Shown one piece after another: positions 54,836-64,000 of a stretch of 64,000 nt of DNA; within the stretch, counting starts at the first letter, position 1, and the number at the start of each line of letters is the position of its first letter. The position numbers and the translations under genes are program-made. The DNA comes from Nitrincola alkalisediminis (GTDB lineage: Bacteria > Pseudomonadota > Gammaproteobacteria > Pseudomonadales > Balneatricaceae): the NCBI RefSeq assembly GCF_009821115.1, contig NZ_VYTY01000003.1:372001-436000 (forward strand), given 5' to 3'. A model generated the notes under the pieces. The model did not search any database. It was not told the DNA's origin and saw only the letters and a program-made list of their open reading frames with translations.

Positions 54836-56327
54836 TACACATTCACAAGCCGTATCAACGCAACAGGGTTGGTTAGATGACCAAGGCGATATACTGGATC
54901 GTGTGATTTCTGCAACAAAGCAGACCAGCGCAGATGACACTAAAGATTTAATTCGCAATTTATTAGAAGAAGTTCAAGAAGGAACCGTTGTTTGGGATCG
55001 TAATATTGCGAAAACTATTAACCAAGCGATTGCCCTGATTGATAGCCGAATTTCATCGCAATTATCTGAAATTATTCACGATGAGTCCTTCAAAAAACTG
55101 GAAGGAAGCTGGCGAGGTTTACACTATTTGGTGAACAACTCAGAAACGAGTAGCAACCTGAAAATTCGTGTTCTGAATGTCACGAAACGCGAGGTGTATA
55201 AGGACTTAGACCGAGCCGTTGAGTTTGACCAAAGTGAAACCTTTAAAAAAGTCTACGAAAATGAGTTTGGTACACCCGGTGGTGAGCCTTATGGAGCGCT
55301 CATCGGGGATTTCGAGTTTACCAATCATCCTGAAGACATCGAACTCTTATCAAAAATGTCGAATGTGGCCGCTGCCGCTTTTTGTCCGTTTATTTCAGCT
55401 GCTGACCATAGTTTATTTGGCCTTGAAAGCTGGCATGAGTTGTCTCGTCCAAGAGATCTTGAAAAAGTCTTTGACTCAAAAGAATACAGTAAATGGCGCA
55501 GTTTTCGTGAGTCAGAAGATGCGCGTTTCATTAACCTAACCTTGCCTCGCACACTGGCTCGACTTCCTTACGGTTCCGACACACGCATTGTTGAAGAGTT
55601 TAATTATGAAGAAGGTGTGACGACCCCAGAAGGTAAAGCAGGTGCATTGGCGCATGATGATTATTGTTGGATGAATGCGGCATACGTTATGGGGAGTCGC
55701 TTAACTCATTCATTTGCATCGACTGGCTGGTGCACATCGATTCGTGGAGCGGAAGGCGGCGGAAAAGTCGAAAACCTCCCAGCGCACATTTTCACCAGTG
55801 ATGATGGTGACTTAGATCTAAAGTGTCCGACGGAGGTGGGTATTACAGATCGTCGCGAGGCTGAATTATCTAAGCTTGGCTTCTTACCACTCTGTCATTA
55901 TAAAAATACGGATTTTGCTGTGTTTTTTGGTGGTCAGTCGGCTCAAAAGCCTCAAAAATTTGACCGACCAGAAGCCGCTGCTAATGCCGCTATTTCAGCA
56001 CGTTTGCCGTATCTGATGGCCACGTCACGTTTTACGCATTATTTGAAAGTGATGGCACGCGATAAGATTGGTAGCTTTATGGATGCCGATGATGTTGAAG
56101 CTTGGTTGAATCGCTGGCTCATCCAGTATGTTAATGACAACCCCAACTCAGGGCCAGAAATGAAAGCCCGTTATCCACTAAAAGAAGCGCGTGTTCAAGT
56201 GACAGAGGTGCCAGGGCAGCCCGGTGCCTATAATGTTGTGGCTTGGCTACGTCCATGGTTGCAGTTAGAAGAGTTGACGGTCTCCATGCGTATGGTGGCT
56301 AAAATTCCTCAGTTAGGACAAGACTGA
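54828..56327 (+). CDS. tssC: T6SS sheath large subunit TssC
   Basis: About 499 residues, full length for TssC. Motifs [44 protein letters not shown] and [15 protein letters not shown] are conserved. Start at 54828 (or 54825), following AAGGAAGG. The sheath is built from TssB and TssC and is recycled by TssH, whose gene ends the cluster. Confidence 0.95.
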   Translation: MSSTHSQAVSTQQGWLDDQGDILDRVISATKQTSADDTKDLIRNLLEEVQEGTVVWDRNIAKTINQAIALIDSRISSQLSEIIHDESFKKLEGSWRGLHYLVNNSETSSNLKIRVLNVTKREVYKDLDRAVEFDQSETFKKVYENEFGTPGGEPYGALIGDFEFTNHPEDIELLSKMSNVAAAAFCPFISAADHSLFGLESWHELSRPRDLEKVFDSKEYSKWRSFRESEDARFINLTLPRTLARLPYGSDTRIVEEFNYEEGVTTPEGKAGALAHDDYCWMNAAYVMGSRLTHSFASTGWCTSIRGAEGGGKVENLPAHIFTSDDGDLDLKCPTEVGITDRREAELSKLGFLPLCHYKNTDFAVFFGGQSAQKPQKFDRPEAAANAAISARLPYLMATSRFTHYLKVMARDKIGSFMDADDVEAWLNRWLIQYVNDNPNSGPEMKARYPLKEARVQVTEVPGQPGAYNVVAWLRPWLQLEELTVSMRMVAKIPQLGQD

Positions 56328-56344
56328 TTTAAGCGAATGTCAAC

Positions 56345-57685
56345 ATGGAGTATACAGGGATGCGTCAGGTCGACTTTTTAACATCGAAGCAGATTGAGTT
56401 AAGTACTTTAATTGCTGCCATTGACGATCGGATAAACCAGTTGCTCCATGAAATCGTCTCGCACCCGGACTTTAAGGCATTAAAGTCCGGGTGGTATGGG
56501 CTTGCGTATTTGTTAGATGAAACGGCAACTACCTCAGTGATTGTCAGAATGCTAGACATATCCTATGCCGAGTTGCTAAAAGACTTTGAGTGCTCTATGG
56601 AGTTCGATCAAAGTCAGATCTTTGACAAGGTTTACAGTCAAGAGTTTGGTAGTGCAGGCGGAATGCCCTTTGGTGTTATGCTTTGTGACCATCCAATTGA
56701 CCTCCCGACCCAATCAGCTCTAAACACATACATTGGGTATTTGTATTCCTTATCACAAATAGCTGCGGCTGCCTTTTGCCCCTTTATCCTTGGCGCCAAC
56801 CCTGAGCTGTTAGATCTTGATTCTTTCAAAAATCTTTCAGGGAGAATTAACGCACATAGTACCTATCAGCAGCATAAATTTGTTAAATGGAATGAGTTTA
56901 GAGCGCATCCCGATGCACGATTTATCGCAATGGCTTTGCCAAGGATGGTCATTGATACCCCCATTCATTGGCAGTCAAAAAATGGGTTTATGCTGAATGA
57001 AACGCTGAGCTCTCGTCAGGTTGAGAATATCACTTGGATGAGTGCGGTGTATCCGATAGGGAAGGTCCTCGCCAAATGCTTTGAGTCAACAGGATGGTTG
57101 GCCGAGATCTGCGGAATGCGGTTTCACAAGGCTGCTTTGCATCCGCATGTCAGTGGATTAAGTAGTTTGGTTGATGATTATCCTTATTTACAAACAGAAA
57201 CACTGGTTCACGATGAGTTGTCATTAATGTTGGCAGATATAGGCTTTATTAGCTTAACCTCGACAACAAACAGTGATCAATCGATTGTTTATTCCGCGCC
57301 AAGTCTCCATAGCCCCCCCAGTTTAGAGGCTAAAGCTCCAAATGAAAGTGCCAAGTACGCCGCTCAGCTTCAGTATGTTTTGTGCGTGTCACGTTTTTCA
57401 CACTACTTGAAGATTTTGATGCGAAACAAAGTAGGTAGTTTTACGTCAGCAGACGAGTGTCAGTCGTACCTTAAGGGATGGTTGCTTAATTACACCATGT
57501 CAACAAGTGATGCCTCTGAGCATTTACTGGCTAAATATCCGCTGCGAGAGGTCGATGTTCAGGTGTTTGAGCTTGCGGGGCAAGCCGGGGTGTTTAAATG
57601 TGCTGTAAAACTATCACCGCATTATCAACTGGAGTGTGTTGAGACAGAGGTATTTTTCTCAACCGATATTTCGAAACCTATTTAA
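56345..57685 (+). CDS. second TssC-like protein (ImpD/TssC40 type)
   Basis: 446 residues, a divergent paralogue of the preceding TssC that lacks its first 50 or so residues. Shared landmarks: F-x-A-L-K-S-G-W-Y-G-L-A-Y-L, [50 protein letters not shown] second TssC-like gene is known in Rhizobium (impD) and Agrobacterium (tssC40). Whether it enters the sheath or caps it is not clear. Start could also be the Met at 56360, which has a GGAG 9 bases upstream. It is followed at once by tssE. Confidence 0.85.
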   Translation: MEYTGMRQVDFLTSKQIELSTLIAAIDDRINQLLHEIVSHPDFKALKSGWYGLAYLLDETATTSVIVRMLDISYAELLKDFECSMEFDQSQIFDKVYSQEFGSAGGMPFGVMLCDHPIDLPTQSALNTYIGYLYSLSQIAAAAFCPFILGANPELLDLDSFKNLSGRINAHSTYQQHKFVKWNEFRAHPDARFIAMALPRMVIDTPIHWQSKNGFMLNETLSSRQVENITWMSAVYPIGKVLAKCFESTGWLAEICGMRFHKAALHPHVSGLSSLVDDYPYLQTETLVHDELSLMLADIGFISLTSTTNSDQSIVYSAPSLHSPPSLEAKAPNESAKYAAQLQYVLCVSRFSHYLKILMRNKVGSFTSADECQSYLKGWLLNYTMSTSDASEHLLAKYPLREVDVQVFELAGQAGVFKCAVKLSPHYQLECVETEVFFSTDISKPI

Positions 57686-57717
57686 TGTCTTATCGAATTC
57701 AACAACAGAGGATGTTC

Positions 57718-58167
57718 ATGTCGCAGACGTTTCTAACCAGTTTTTTTGATGATGAGCCTGAACAGCTTGTCGAGCAGCCTCTTTCTCCGAGGCAGCAAAC
57801 TCAAACGTATATCGATTCTGTGTTGTCCGATGTGGATAGACTGCTGAACTCAAAAATGAACGTTGAGTTCTACGAATCCGTTGCGTTTGATCAATTGCTT
57901 AGCTTTGGTGTTGTTGATTTCTCAACCATCAATATTGCTTCAAAAGAAAGCTTAGAGCATTTGCGTCAAGTACTGATCAAAACACTGGCGACAAACGAGC
58001 CTCGCTTAACGGGTGTAAAAGTGACCATTAAAGAGTCGGCCTTTAGTCAGGCACAAATAGCCTTTCAAATTGATGCGATGCTGCTGCTCAGTGATGGTGC
58101 GGAACTGATCATGTTCAATGCAGCATTTGTCCCTGTCGTGAAGCGGTTTAGGTTGAGTCGATCATGA
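57718..58167 (+). CDS. tssE: T6SS baseplate protein TssE (gp25-like)
   Basis: About 149 residues from ATG 57718, preceded by GAGG; ATGs at 57685 and 57712 are in frame but poorly placed. The gp25-like domain is recognisable in SVAFDQLLSFGVVDF and EPRLTGVKVTIKES. A wedge protein of the baseplate. The stop overlaps the tssF start. Confidence 0.88.
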   Translation: MSQTFLTSFFDDEPEQLVEQPLSPRQQTQTYIDSVLSDVDRLLNSKMNVEFYESVAFDQLLSFGVVDFSTINIASKESLEHLRQVLIKTLATNEPRLTGVKVTIKESAFSQAQIAFQIDAMLLLSDGAELIMFNAAFVPVVKRFRLSRS

Positions 58168-59993
58168 TGAAAAAAGAACTTATTGATTATTATCAAAAAG
58201 AATTGCATTACCTTGAGCGAGTTGGGCAGGCTTTCTCTCAAAAATACCCCAAAATATCGCACAGGTTGCAGATGACGGATCAAGGAGGGCGTGATCCGCA
58301 TGTTGAACGCTTGATTCAAGCAACCGCATTACTGAATGCGCGTATACGTGCCAAGTTAGAAGATGACTATCCTGAGTTAACGCAGTCAGTCTTTGATTTG
58401 ATTTATCCGCATTATCTGAAGCCTATCCCCAGTCATTCGGTTATTTGCTTTGAGTCTGAGTCTGATATGTCAGCACCTGTGAATATTCCAAGGGGAAGTG
58501 CGTTAGATGGCAGAGTTTCAGAAACGAAGACCTGTCGTTTTACAACACTCTATGATGTTGATGTTTTACCACTTAGACTCTGTCAAGCGTCTTTGCAGTC
58601 AGCGCCTTTTGCTGCCCCTCAAATAGCTCAGCTTCAACAGATCTCTGGCTTGCTGCATCTTGAGTTTGATATAGCGGGACTGGATACGCAATCAATAGAC
58701 TCCATGCCACTTGAACGCGTGCGGATCTATTTGAATGCTCCTAAGCACATTGCATACCCACTCTATGAGTTGTTGTTTAACCAGGTTCATTCATGGGTGA
58801 TGGCCGAATCAGAAGTTGACGTTCATCCGATGAGGCTTGATTTATCAGGCATACAGGCGGTGGGTTTCAAGGATGAGGAAGCGGCATGGGCATATTCGGA
58901 GCAGTCTTCACCCGGCTATCGCTTATTGTCGGAGTTTTTCGTTTTTCCTGAAAAATTTCTGTTTTTCGAGCTTGATCTCTCTGCACTGCGGCGTATGCAG
59001 CTTAAAACGACACGCTTTAGTCTATTCTTTTATCTGAAAAATGCCTACGACGAAATCGCGCCGCACGTAAAGGCCTCGCATTTTCAACTGTATGCGACGC
59101 CAATTATAAACCTGTATTCCCAGCTAGCAGAGAGTGTTCGTCTTACCCATACGCGCACATCCTATCCAGTGGTCGCTGATTCGAGAGATCCAGAGGCGAC
59201 TCAGGTCTATACTGTGAAAACGGTCACTCTTTCCAATAAACAAAACCTACCTCTTAAATTAAAGCGCTTTTTTGACTTTGATGGTAGTGCTGATGTTGAT
59301 GACTTAAGCCGCCCTTTTTGGCATTTGCACCAAGAAACGTCAACAAGTGAATTGCAAGGTGGTGAGTTGTCGATTTCACTGCATAACCTTCCTCTCGATA
59401 TTCTTTCAGATGATACGGCTCTATTGTTTCTAGATTGCCTAGTGACCAATGGGAACTGCCCTCATCAGCTTTGGAAGTCTGGAAAGCTTAAATCATTAAC
59501 CTTAGCGGAAACAAAACCTGGAATCGAAAAGGCAAGAACACTTTTGGCCTTTAAACCTGCGAGCTTTGACCATCAAAAAGGGCAGCATTGGAAGTTAATA
59601 TCTCACCTTAACTTGAATTATTTGAGTTTGGGCAAAGAGGGAACTGCAGGGCGGGTGCTAAAAGAAATTTTATCGCTTTATGATTTTAAGAACAGTCCGG
59701 AAACGCGAAAAATGATCGATAGCCTTTCGGTCGCATCTGTCGATATGGAAATGAAACGGGTTGTGTCAGCATCAGGAGTCTTTTTTTTCAGTCGTGGACA
59801 CCGTTTTCATATCAAGCTCAATGCCCATGACTTTCCGGGCGCGAGCGCATTTCTCTTTTGCTCGGTGCTTGAACGGTTTTTGGCGTTGTATACCCAAATT
59901 AATTCTTTTACTCAATTAGATGTCAGTTTCAATCAGCATGAGGAGTGCGTTTACTCTTGGCCACCAAGAACGGGTGATCAATGTTTGATTTAA
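58164..59993 (+). CDS. tssF: T6SS baseplate protein TssF
   Basis: 609 residues. Begins with ELIDYYQKELHYLERVGQAFSQKYPKISHRL and contains DPHVERLIQATALLNARIRAKLEDDYPELTQS, both diagnostic for TssF. The main baseplate wedge with TssG. Overlaps tssE by 4 and tssG by 13 bases, so the three are translationally coupled. Confidence 0.95.
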   Translation: MMKKELIDYYQKELHYLERVGQAFSQKYPKISHRLQMTDQGGRDPHVERLIQATALLNARIRAKLEDDYPELTQSVFDLIYPHYLKPIPSHSVICFESESDMSAPVNIPRGSALDGRVSETKTCRFTTLYDVDVLPLRLCQASLQSAPFAAPQIAQLQQISGLLHLEFDIAGLDTQSIDSMPLERVRIYLNAPKHIAYPLYELLFNQVHSWVMAESEVDVHPMRLDLSGIQAVGFKDEEAAWAYSEQSSPGYRLLSEFFVFPEKFLFFELDLSALRRMQLKTTRFSLFFYLKNAYDEIAPHVKASHFQLYATPIINLYSQLAESVRLTHTRTSYPVVADSRDPEATQVYTVKTVTLSNKQNLPLKLKRFFDFDGSADVDDLSRPFWHLHQETSTSELQGGELSISLHNLPLDILSDDTALLFLDCLVTNGNCPHQLWKSGKLKSLTLAETKPGIEKARTLLAFKPASFDHQKGQHWKLISHLNLNYLSLGKEGTAGRVLKEILSLYDFKNSPETRKMIDSLSVASVDMEMKRVVSASGVFFFSRGHRFHIKLNAHDFPGASAFLFCSVLERFLALYTQINSFTQLDVSFNQHEECVYSWPPRTGDQCLI

Positions 59994-61012
59994 ACTTTTA
60001 TTTGCGCTATCGCCCGGTAGAGTATGATTTTTATCAATTTATTCGGCTTGCTGAATGTGTGTATGCTGAGACGACTGGCCCTAACCCTGGCTTTTCACCC
60101 TCCGATCAGCCATTGGATCATGAATTCATTCGTTTTTCTCAGGCCCCAGAATTGTGCTTTCGAACGCAGAGTGTACTCGATGTCAAAGTAGAGCCAGAGC
60201 AGCCAAAGCAACTTCATCTATTGGTGAGTGCTTTTGGATTTTATGGCGCGAATGGAGTGTTACCCCCATTTTATACCGAACTCATTCAGCAGCGACTGCG
60301 GCAAGGGGACTCTGCTTTAAAGTCGTTTCTAGATGCCGTGAACAGTCGTACACTAAGCTTTCTTCTAGCAGCGTGGAATCGCAATCGATACCCTTTTATT
60401 CATGAGAGACGGCAGCGACTTGCTCAAAGTTCATCTTTTCGTGGACAGGATATTATTGCAGGCTTTGCCGGATCTCATGCTCATCTGTTTGAAACTGAGC
60501 CCGTTCTACATCAAATATCAAACTATTTTTGTGGTTACTTTTCGCAGCAGCGAAAAACACTTGTTGGCTTAAACGCGATATTAACTAAAGTTATTGGGGT
60601 TAACGTAAAGATAACACAGTTCTATGCCCAACATTATTCTTTGTCTAAATCTGAGCGTAATAGGTTAGGTCAGAATTCTGTCCGATTAGGAGAGGATTGT
60701 GTTTTAGGTACAGAAATTGTAGATGGTAATCGAAGCCTATTGATTACGACTGACCCACTTGATTATGAAGAGTTTAAGTCCTTGCAGCCCGATGCTACTT
60801 TATATAAGCGTGTGCTTAATGTATGCCTGCAGTATTTAGGTATCGGTTATGATGTCTCATTACAACCCGTTCTCAAGGCGAAGGAAATACCCCCTTTAAA
60901 TTTAACAAATAAAGGGGTTACCAATCCAATCAGGTTAGGTTATAATTCGTGGCTCAAAAACACAGCGAATGCATCGGATGCTGCGAACATAGTCTTTATG
61001 TTAGCAAATTAA
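59981..61012 (+). CDS. tssG: T6SS baseplate protein TssG
   Basis: 343 residues. Conserved pieces: YDFYQFIRLAE, FGFYGANGVLPPFYTEL, SFLLAAWNRNRYPF and the C-terminal RLGYNSWL. Forms the TssE-F-G wedge. Ends 21 bases before the kinase gene. Confidence 0.93.
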   Translation: MFDLNFYLRYRPVEYDFYQFIRLAECVYAETTGPNPGFSPSDQPLDHEFIRFSQAPELCFRTQSVLDVKVEPEQPKQLHLLVSAFGFYGANGVLPPFYTELIQQRLRQGDSALKSFLDAVNSRTLSFLLAAWNRNRYPFIHERRQRLAQSSSFRGQDIIAGFAGSHAHLFETEPVLHQISNYFCGYFSQQRKTLVGLNAILTKVIGVNVKITQFYAQHYSLSKSERNRLGQNSVRLGEDCVLGTEIVDGNRSLLITTDPLDYEEFKSLQPDATLYKRVLNVCLQYLGIGYDVSLQPVLKAKEIPPLNLTNKGVTNPIRLGYNSWLKNTANASDAANIVFMLAN

Positions 61013-61033
61013 CTTTAGGGAACGAGTTTAGAA

Positions 61034-62719
61034 ATGGAGTCATTGGGACGATACCAGCTTATAAGGATGTTAGGTGAAGGTGCCATGTCCCAGGTGTATC
61101 TGGCGTATGACCCTAAGCTCCAACGAGAGTTGGCCATTAAACTCTTAAAGCCTGAGTTTTCTAAAGAAAATCATAGAGTTGACTTGTTTCTTAACGAGAT
61201 ACAGTTGTCGGGTCGACTTCATCATCCCAATATTGTTTCCATCTTTGATCTGGGGCAAATTGATCAGCTGCATTTTATTTTAATGCAATACTTTGCTTCT
61301 CAGAATCTAGAGTCTTGGTTGGTGGATAATCCGGATCCACCGATGGAAAAAATACTTGATATCGTGTCACAACTTCTTAAAGCGATTGAGCATGCCCACT
61401 CAAAGGGTATTTATCATCGAGATATAAAGCCAAGTAATATATTGATCAATGAAGAGGGGTATGTCCAGTTAACCGATTTTGGTGTGGCATATTTTAATGA
61501 ATCAAATGCAATAGAAGATGCCTTTGTCATAGGCACACCCTTATATATGGCACCCGAACAGCTTAAGGGCGATACCCCTACCGTTCAGAGTGACTTATAT
61601 TCAACAGGTGTTTTAATATACTATTTGGTTTTTGGAAAATTGCCCTTCCAGGCCAGTACACTAAAGGATTTAGATACACTGATTCAAGAATCAGATGTTG
61701 ACCTTAGTTCTAAACGAATACCACCCACACTTAAAAAAATAATTCGAAAACTGCTTCATAAGAATCCGGCTTTTCGGTATCGATCTGCGACAGAATTATT
61801 AAAACAGGTGGAGGCGCTTCGAGCTGAGACCCGAACGCAAGCCCACTCTTTATTTAATATAAAAATGAGCACAACCTGGCGTCATACCTGTCTAATTACC
61901 AGCTCTATCGGGCTTTTATGCGCAGTGTTGCTCTATTTTACCTTGAGTCAATTAACGAATAGTTTGCAAAGCACTCTGATTTCGTATGGTGATATGTACA
62001 TTTCACAGATGCATGATCACCTTTCCGAACCTGTATTGTTAGATGACCGAGACTCTATGAATGCGATTATCAGTCGTTTTTCAAGTGCAGACGAGATAGT
62101 TTACTTACATTTACTTGATAACGAAGGGATTGTTATAGCATCCACGGATTCAAATCTTGTCGGCAATCCAAGATCTTTTCCTGAAGGAGTGGTTAGGCTG
62201 GCTTCGCCCTCAAAAAATGATGTTTATCATTACTCATTAGGTGAGTCCAAGGCTGATTTATATTTGTTTTCAACTCAAATTAGCTACGCACAAAGGGTGT
62301 TAGGACGTCTTCAGGTCGGTATGCAGCCCAGTCAAATCAAGCACATAGCGAATAAAACCTTATCCTACCTGATTGGTTTTGTTGTATTAATTTGCTTGTT
62401 GGTAACCTCAGTGTTGTATTTGGTCTATAAAAACTTTTTCAATAAAGTTCAGTCTGTGAGTTCCGCCCTACAAAATCTCTATGCAGGCAATTTTTACACG
62501 CGCTTACCTGTTGATTCGACGGATGAAGTGGGCGTGTTGAATATGCAGTTTAATGATCTTGCCGAGCAGTTAGAAAACTTCTTTGAGAATAGTCTGAACT
62601 TTGAAATATCAGATCGCTCGTCAACGGTGAATGAAGATTTTCAAACGGTTTCTGCTGAAGCAGAGTCCGACATAGACGTAGATAAAACTGTGATTATCAA
62701 CCTCGATAAAGGGAATTAA
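61034..62719 (+). CDS. T6SS Ser/Thr kinase with periplasmic sensor and HAMP domain (PpkA-like)
   Basis: 561 residues. Kinase domain at 1-265 with glycine loop LGEGAMSQVY, Lys36 in AIKLL, HRDIKPSN (128-135), DFG (148-150) and APE (173-175). TM1 at about 284-304, a periplasmic domain of about 135 residues resembling a Cache/PDC sensor (DRDSMNAIISRFSSADEIVYLHLLDNEGIVIAST), TM2 at about 440-463, then a HAMP domain (FNKVQSVSSALQNLYAGNFYTRL...EVGVLNMQFNDLAEQLE). Pseudomonas PpkA instead has a von Willebrand-like C-terminus. It is expected to phosphorylate the FHA protein. Confidence 0.88.
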   Translation: MESLGRYQLIRMLGEGAMSQVYLAYDPKLQRELAIKLLKPEFSKENHRVDLFLNEIQLSGRLHHPNIVSIFDLGQIDQLHFILMQYFASQNLESWLVDNPDPPMEKILDIVSQLLKAIEHAHSKGIYHRDIKPSNILINEEGYVQLTDFGVAYFNESNAIEDAFVIGTPLYMAPEQLKGDTPTVQSDLYSTGVLIYYLVFGKLPFQASTLKDLDTLIQESDVDLSSKRIPPTLKKIIRKLLHKNPAFRYRSATELLKQVEALRAETRTQAHSLFNIKMSTTWRHTCLITSSIGLLCAVLLYFTLSQLTNSLQSTLISYGDMYISQMHDHLSEPVLLDDRDSMNAIISRFSSADEIVYLHLLDNEGIVIASTDSNLVGNPRSFPEGVVRLASPSKNDVYHYSLGESKADLYLFSTQISYAQRVLGRLQVGMQPSQIKHIANKTLSYLIGFVVLICLLVTSVLYLVYKNFFNKVQSVSSALQNLYAGNFYTRLPVDSTDEVGVLNMQFNDLAEQLENFFENSLNFEISDRSSTVNEDFQTVSAEAESDIDVDKTVIINLDKGN

Positions 62720-62721
62720 AT

Positions 62722-64000
62722 ATGGATGCAAGGGCATTGATTGGCAAACTCTCGGATACCGCTCGTCAAGGTGTTGAAATGGCGGCATCTGTTGCGGTCG
62801 GACATCGACATTACTCTGTTGAGCTTGAGCATTTAGTCATTGGTTTGCTGCGGACCGAAACCAATTCCTTAGCTGTCTTGTTAGCCCCTTATCAATTGAA
62901 TGCCACGTTAATGATTGAAGCGATGGAACACTCCATTGCTCACTTTGATCAAGGCAATCACCATGCGCCATCATTCTCTTCACAAGTTATTGATATTTTT
63001 AAAAAAGCTTGGATGCTGTCCAGTCTGGAATATGGTCTGCCTGCTATTTCATCTGCGGCTTGCCTTGTGGTCTTATTTCGAGAAGAGTCTTTACGTTTAT
63101 TAATCATTTCCCGCTGTCGTTTTTTAGACAGGGTTGATTTAGATCGTATTGTGAGAGAAGGGCATTGGCTTGCACGACAAGAGTTTGAACAAGGCTCTTC
63201 AGTCGATCAAGCAGAGCTTTCCGTTGATAATCACTCAAGTCAAATGCCAGAAATGCCGAAAAAAGTGTCCGCGCTCGAGCGATATACACTCGATCTAACT
63301 GAGCGTGCACGTGCTGGTGACATAGATCCTGTCATAGGGCGAGAATCTGAAGTGCGACAGGTTATTGATATTTTATGCCGTCGCCGACAAAACAATCCAT
63401 TACTGGCGGGTGAGGCTGGTGTGGGTAAAACGGCCATAGTGGAAGGCTTGGCATTGCGTATTGTAGCTGGACAAGTGCCTGATTCTTTAAAACAAGTGGC
63501 GATCAGAGTACTCGATTTAACCCTATTGCAAGCGGGAGCGGGTGTTCGAGGAGAGTTTGAGCAGCGTTTGAAGTCTGTGGTGGACGAGGTTAAACAATCA
63601 TCGGTACCCGTGATCTTATTCATTGATGAAGCACATACGTTGGTGGGAGCGGGTGGATCGAACGGGCAGGGGGATGCGGCCAATATTTTAAAGCCCGCAT
63701 TAGCACGAGGTGAGTTACGAACCCTGGCCGCAACTACTTGGGCAGAGTATAAGCGCTTTTTTGAAAAAGATGCGGCACTCACTCGACGCTTTCAGGTGGT
63801 TAAAGTTGAAGAGCCATCGATTGAGGTTGCTTGTGCAATGTTGCGAGCCGTTGCCAGTCGATTTGAAACACACCATGGGGTGATTGTGTTAGCCGAGGCG
63901 ATAGAGGCAGCGGTTACCCTTAGCAAACGCTATATTAGCGGTCGCCAGCTTCCTGATGTCGGTATTTCATTGTTGGATACGGCGTGTTCGCGAGTCAGTA
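62722..64000 (+). CDS. tssH: T6SS AAA+ ATPase TssH/ClpV (3' end beyond window)
   Basis: About 426 codons visible; the frame is open to the right edge and full ClpV is near 860-900 residues. N-terminal Clp_N domain (LIGKLSDTARQGVEMAASVAVGHRHYSVELEHLVIGLL), then the first AAA module with Walker A GEAGVGKTA and Walker B VILFIDEAHTL, followed by AATTWAEYKRFFEKDAALTRRF. It disassembles contracted TssBC sheath. Starts 2 bases after the kinase stop codon. Confidence 0.94.
   Translation, partial: MDARALIGKLSDTARQGVEMAASVAVGHRHYSVELEHLVIGLLRTETNSLAVLLAPYQLNATLMIEAMEHSIAHFDQGNHHAPSFSSQVIDIFKKAWMLSSLEYGLPAISSAACLVVLFREESLRLLIISRCRFLDRVDLDRIVREGHWLARQEFEQGSSVDQAELSVDNHSSQMPEMPKKVSALERYTLDLTERARAGDIDPVIGRESEVRQVIDILCRRRQNNPLLAGEAGVGKTAIVEGLALRIVAGQVPDSLKQVAIRVLDLTLLQAGAGVRGEFEQRLKSVVDEVKQSSVPVILFIDEAHTLVGAGGSNGQGDAANILKPALARGELRTLAATTWAEYKRFFEKDAALTRRFQVVKVEEPSIEVACAMLRAVASRFETHHGVIVLAEAIEAAVTLSKRYISGRQLPDVGISLLDTACSRVS

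Noticed and set aside
63240-63782. 180-codon open frame antisense to tssH
   Set aside because: Shadow of the conserved AAA+ domain; no ribosome site or recognisable fold.
1-64000. Mobile elements, CRISPR arrays, tRNA or rRNA genes
   Set aside because: No transposase, integrase, repeated spacer pattern, cloverleaf or rRNA sequence was recognised on reading both strands; a tRNAscan or CRISPR search could not be run.

Overview
The window is a gene-dense, moderate-GC Gammaproteobacterial chromosome segment. The gene set (NasR-controlled nitrate operon, PQQ cluster, iron-regulated imelysin cluster, type VI secretion) and the protein sequences look like an Oceanospirillales-type or related marine or halotolerant bacterium; I cannot name the genus. 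I see no rRNA, tRNA, insertion sequence, prophage or CRISPR array. Both edges cut genes: nasR at the left, tssH/clpV at the right.

Region 1 (1-13.8 kb) is about nitrogen. The end of a NasR-type ANTAR antiterminator is followed by a probable sigma-54 promoter, a leader with a strong intrinsic terminator, and an operon for an ABC nitrate/nitrite importer (nasFED type) plus assimilatory nitrite reductase (nirBD). No nitrate reductase gene is in view. Next come an XRE-type regulator whose C-terminus looks frameshifted, a cytosolic asparaginase, a glutaminase, and a large fusion of an ammonium channel to PAS, GGDEF and EAL domains. The fusion gene has its own sigma-54 promoter. Together these genes import nitrate or nitrite, reduce nitrite to ammonium, release ammonium from amino acids and probably sense ammonium through cyclic-di-GMP.

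Region 2 (13.9-28.8 kb) is mixed housekeeping and accessory sequence: dbpA, a GDT1-family manganese exporter behind a yybP-ykoY riboswitch, a 2OG-Fe(II) oxygenase, nudJ, an alpha/beta hydrolase and serA. It also holds a two-gene operon of a catalytically degenerate 5'-nucleotidase-like exported protein with a membrane diguanylate cyclase, then ppnP, a LysR/MFS divergent pair, a fumarylacetoacetase-family hydrolase, an aldehyde dehydrogenase and a small winged-helix-like protein.

Region 3 (29-36.5 kb) is about iron and haem. A di-haem cytochrome c peroxidase has a perfect FNR/Anr box upstream. Divergent from it is a Fur-box-controlled operon of imelysin, di-haem oxidoreductase, imelysin and DUF1513. 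Downstream lie a previously unlabelled, probable Fur-repressed small RNA (about 35330-35427, minus strand) and two complementary bacterioferritin subunits.

Region 4 (36.7-41.9 kb) is a PQQ biosynthesis operon, pqqABCDE, followed by an S9 prolyl-oligopeptidase-like gene of the PqqH type. A hairpin attenuator sits between pqqA and pqqB.

Region 5 (42.0-64 kb) is a type VI secretion cluster, all on the plus strand: OmpA lipoprotein, tagH (FHA), tssJ, tssK, tssL, tssM, tagF, pppA, a lipoprotein with repeats, tssA, tssB, tssC, a second tssC-like gene, tssE, tssF, tssG, a Ser/Thr kinase with its own periplasmic sensor and HAMP module, and tssH. Kinase, phosphatase, FHA protein and TagF form a threonine-phosphorylation control circuit. 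hcp, vgrG and effectors are not in the window and would be expected to the right or elsewhere.
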